Shown in pieces: positions 5,749-6,775 of a stretch of 6,775 nt of DNA. The first letter of the stretch is position 1; each line of letters begins with the position of its first letter. The stretch spans positions 1 to 6,775 of the forward strand of contig CAKKST010000156.1 in NCBI GenBank assembly GCA_919903585.1. Direction: 5' to 3'. The notes under the pieces are model-generated. The model did no database searches. It was not told where the DNA came from and saw only the letters and a program-made list of their open reading frames with translations. This DNA comes from Nitrospiria bacterium (GTDB lineage: Bacteria; Nitrospirota; CAKKRA01; 9FT-COMBO-42-15). The translations under genes and the position numbers were made by a program.

Positions 5749-6591
5749 TCATACACTTTTTCTTAATGTAATAATTGTAATCTCAGGAGGGCAGCTAAAA
5801 CGGACAGGGATTGCAACCATCCCAACGCCCCGTGATACATAGACCTGTGTATCATCATTCCTCACAAGGCCGTTCACATATTTTTGGCCATAGCGGGACG
5901 GCACAATAGGTGCAAATAAGAAGGGTATCTGAACCTGACCTCCATGTGTATGGCCTGAGAGCACTAAATCCACCCTTGCATCCTTCGGCAGTTCCTCTGC
6001 ATAGTCAGGGTGATGGGAAAGCAGTATCCTCGGCATATCATCTGGTATACCCTTAAATGCCCTGTTAATGTCCTGAAAATCTTCAAGATAATCACCGACA
6101 CCAGCAATGCAGATAGAGCCTTCCTTTGTTATTACCTTATTTGTATTGGTCAGGACAGGGATCCCATTTTTTTCAAACACCTCATAACAGAGGTCTGCAC
6201 CCTCCCAGTGGTCATGGTTGCCAAGTACAGCAAATGTCCCATAAGGCGCCTTAAGTTTGCCGAGGGCATTTATTACAGGCGGTATATATTCGGGTGAAGA
6301 TGAAACATAATCACCGGTAAGGGCAAAGAGGTCAGGTTTAAGGCTATTTGCCTTTTCTACAGCCTTTTCAATAAATTTTATGCTTATATAAGGGCCATGA
6401 TGGATATCAGTAAGCTGGCATATCCTGAAGCCGTCAAACTCATTGGGGAGCCCATTTATATATATGCTGGTGTTTGTAACCTCCACCTGACGCGGTTCAA
6501 AGACAAAACCCTCAAAACTGAGGCCGCCGACAACACCAAAAAATACACCCCTTTTTAGGAAATTCCTGCGGGAAATCAATCTGTTCCACAT
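5749..6591 (-). CDS. Tat-exported calcineurin-like metallophosphoesterase (YkuE/YaeI type)
   Basis: This is a binuclear-metal phosphoesterase with the full motif set. Numbered from the upstream Met at 6621, these are D72-x-H74 in QLTDIHHG, GD at 103-104, GNHDH at 134-138, the His pair 203-204 in LLSHHPDY, and GHTHGG at 223-228. The N terminus carries a twin-arginine signal, SRRNFLKRG, followed by the hydrophobic stretch VFFGVVGGLSFEGFVF. No clear AxA cleavage site is seen, so the protein may stay anchored, active outside the cytoplasmic membrane. I prefer the ATG at 6589-6591 (280 residues): AAGGA lies 7 nt upstream and it gives a normal Tat n-region, MWNRLISRRNF. The in-frame ATG at 6619-6621 (290 residues) has no ribosome binding site and falls on the predicted transcription start. 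Relatives include YkuE, a Tat-exported metal-dependent phosphoesterase, YaeI, and chlamydial LpxG, which cleaves UDP-diacylglucosamine in lipid A synthesis. The substrate is not determined by sequence. Confidence 0.9.
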   Translation of the reverse strand: MWNRLISRRNFLKRGVFFGVVGGLSFEGFVFEPRQVEVTNTSIYINGLPNEFDGFRICQLTDIHHGPYISIKFIEKAVEKANSLKPDLFALTGDYVSSSPEYIPPVINALGKLKAPYGTFAVLGNHDHWEGADLCYEVFEKNGIPVLTNTNKVITKEGSICIAGVGDYLEDFQDINRAFKGIPDDMPRILLSHHPDYAEELPKDARVDLVLSGHTHGGQVQIPFLFAPIVPSRYGQKYVNGLVRNDDTQVYVSRGVGMVAIPVRFSCPPEITIITLRKSV

Positions 6592-6598
6592 ACTATCT

Positions 6599-6603
6599 TC
6601 CTT
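6599..6603 (-). promoter_or_regulatory. Ribosome binding site selecting the downstream Met of the phosphoesterase
   Basis: AAGGA on the minus strand lies 7 nt upstream of the ATG at 6589-6591. The alternative upstream ATG at 6619-6621 is preceded only by A/T-rich sequence. Confidence 0.6.
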
Positions 6604-6627
6604 TTCTATAATCGCAGGCATTTTTTT

Positions 6628-6656
6628 ATTATACCATCAAAAACAAAATTTTGCAA
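6628..6656 (-). promoter_or_regulatory. Predicted extended -10 promoter of the phosphoesterase gene
   Basis: The minus strand has a perfect TATAAT at 6628-6633 preceded by TGG (an extended -10), and TTGCAA (4 of 6 matches) at 6651-6656 with a 17-nt spacer. Transcription should begin around 6621, giving a leader of about 30 nt to the Met at 6591. Confidence 0.6.
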
Positions 6657-6680
6657 AAAAAAGTTGGCATCCATCGGCCT

Positions 6681-6713
6681 ATGCTCAGTCAATGCTCGGC
6701 AAATACTCAGAGG
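6681..6713. repeat. Three imperfect 11-bp direct repeats upstream of the phosphoesterase promoter
   Basis: The units ATGCTCAGTCA (6681-6691), ATGCTCGGCAA (6692-6702) and ATACTCAGAGG (6703-6713) share A-T-R-C-T-C-R-G and repeat every 11 bp, about one helical turn. They start 25 bp upstream of the -35 box, where activator sites are often found. Three degenerate units may also be chance. Confidence 0.35.
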
Positions 6714-6720
6714 AATAATT

Positions 6721-6741
6721 CCCCTCTTTGGCAAAGAGGGG
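6721..6741. repeat. Near-perfect 21-bp palindrome
   Basis: CCCCTCTTTG and CAAAGAGGGG are exact reverse complements separated by one base (G at 6731). There is no T-run after it on either strand, so a classical terminator is unlikely. A dispersed palindromic repeat or a binding site is possible. Confidence 0.6.
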
Positions 6742-6751
6742 CAAGAGCCTG

Positions 6752-6774
6752 CCCCTGCATGTATTAAGCAGGGG
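6752..6774. repeat. Second short inverted repeat at the window edge
   Basis: CCCCTGC (6752-6758) pairs with GCAGGGG (6768-6774) across a 9-nt loop, ATGTATTAA. It lies 10 bp after the preceding palindrome. The window ends one base later, so whether a T-run follows, which would make it a terminator for rightward transcription, cannot be seen. Confidence 0.45.
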
Positions 6775-6775
6775 G

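Noticed and set aside
5739..5761. Terminator-like hairpin GTGTAT-N6-ATACAC followed by a T-run on the plus strand.
   Set aside because: No gene is transcribed rightward into it, the stem is only 6 bp and A/T-rich, and it overlaps the 3' end of the phosphoesterase coding region. On the minus strand no T-run follows it.

Overview
The window looks like a piece of a moderate-GC (roughly mid-40s %) Gram-negative-type bacterial chromosome. The cargo suggests an anaerobe or facultative respirer: the window opens inside the iron-sulfur beta subunit of a molybdenum (type II DMSO reductase / nitrate reductase-like) oxidoreductase. Nothing here fixes the taxon. Nitrospirota or a deltaproteobacterial-type lineage is my best guess, from overall gene style only. 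I saw no RNA gene, CRISPR array, transposase or phage gene.

Layout. (1) 1-479 (+): C-terminal part of a NarH/SerB/PcrB-like beta subunit, whose partner genes must lie to the left of the window. (2) 481-1311 (-): a protein of unknown function built from two copies of one domain, each ending in a KKCAxC motif. It converges on the beta-subunit gene with one base between the two stop codons. (3) 1312-1421: divergent promoter region. (4) 1422-1913 (+): an OsmC-like peroxiredoxin-fold protein. (5) 1917-2010: a 94-bp inverted-repeat element between convergent genes, which also contains the stop codon of the next gene. (6) 2005-3645 (-): a membrane M48 (HtpX-like) zinc protease carrying a GYF_2-like domain and two zinc ribbons. 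(7) 3636-5642 (-): a UvrD/Rep/PcrA-type helicase without the usual C-terminal extension, overlapping the protease gene by 10 bp. (8) 5749-6591/6621 (-): a Tat-exported calcineurin-like metallophosphoesterase of the YkuE/YaeI type. (9) 6622-6775: its promoter and a run of short direct and inverted repeats.

How the genes fit together. The helicase and protease overlap, and the protease's ribosome-binding site lies in the last codons of the helicase gene, so they are very probably one transcript with coupled translation. The helicase has a promoter whose extended -10 box sits inside an 8-bp-arm palindrome that ends at its start codon, which suggests repression and a nearly leaderless mRNA. The phosphoesterase has its own strong extended -10 promoter, and its position makes the second Met, not the first, the likely start. 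The remaining genes look like separate housekeeping or stress units. The least explained items are the duplicated CxxC protein, the multidomain protease coupled to a helicase, and the 94-bp inverted repeat.
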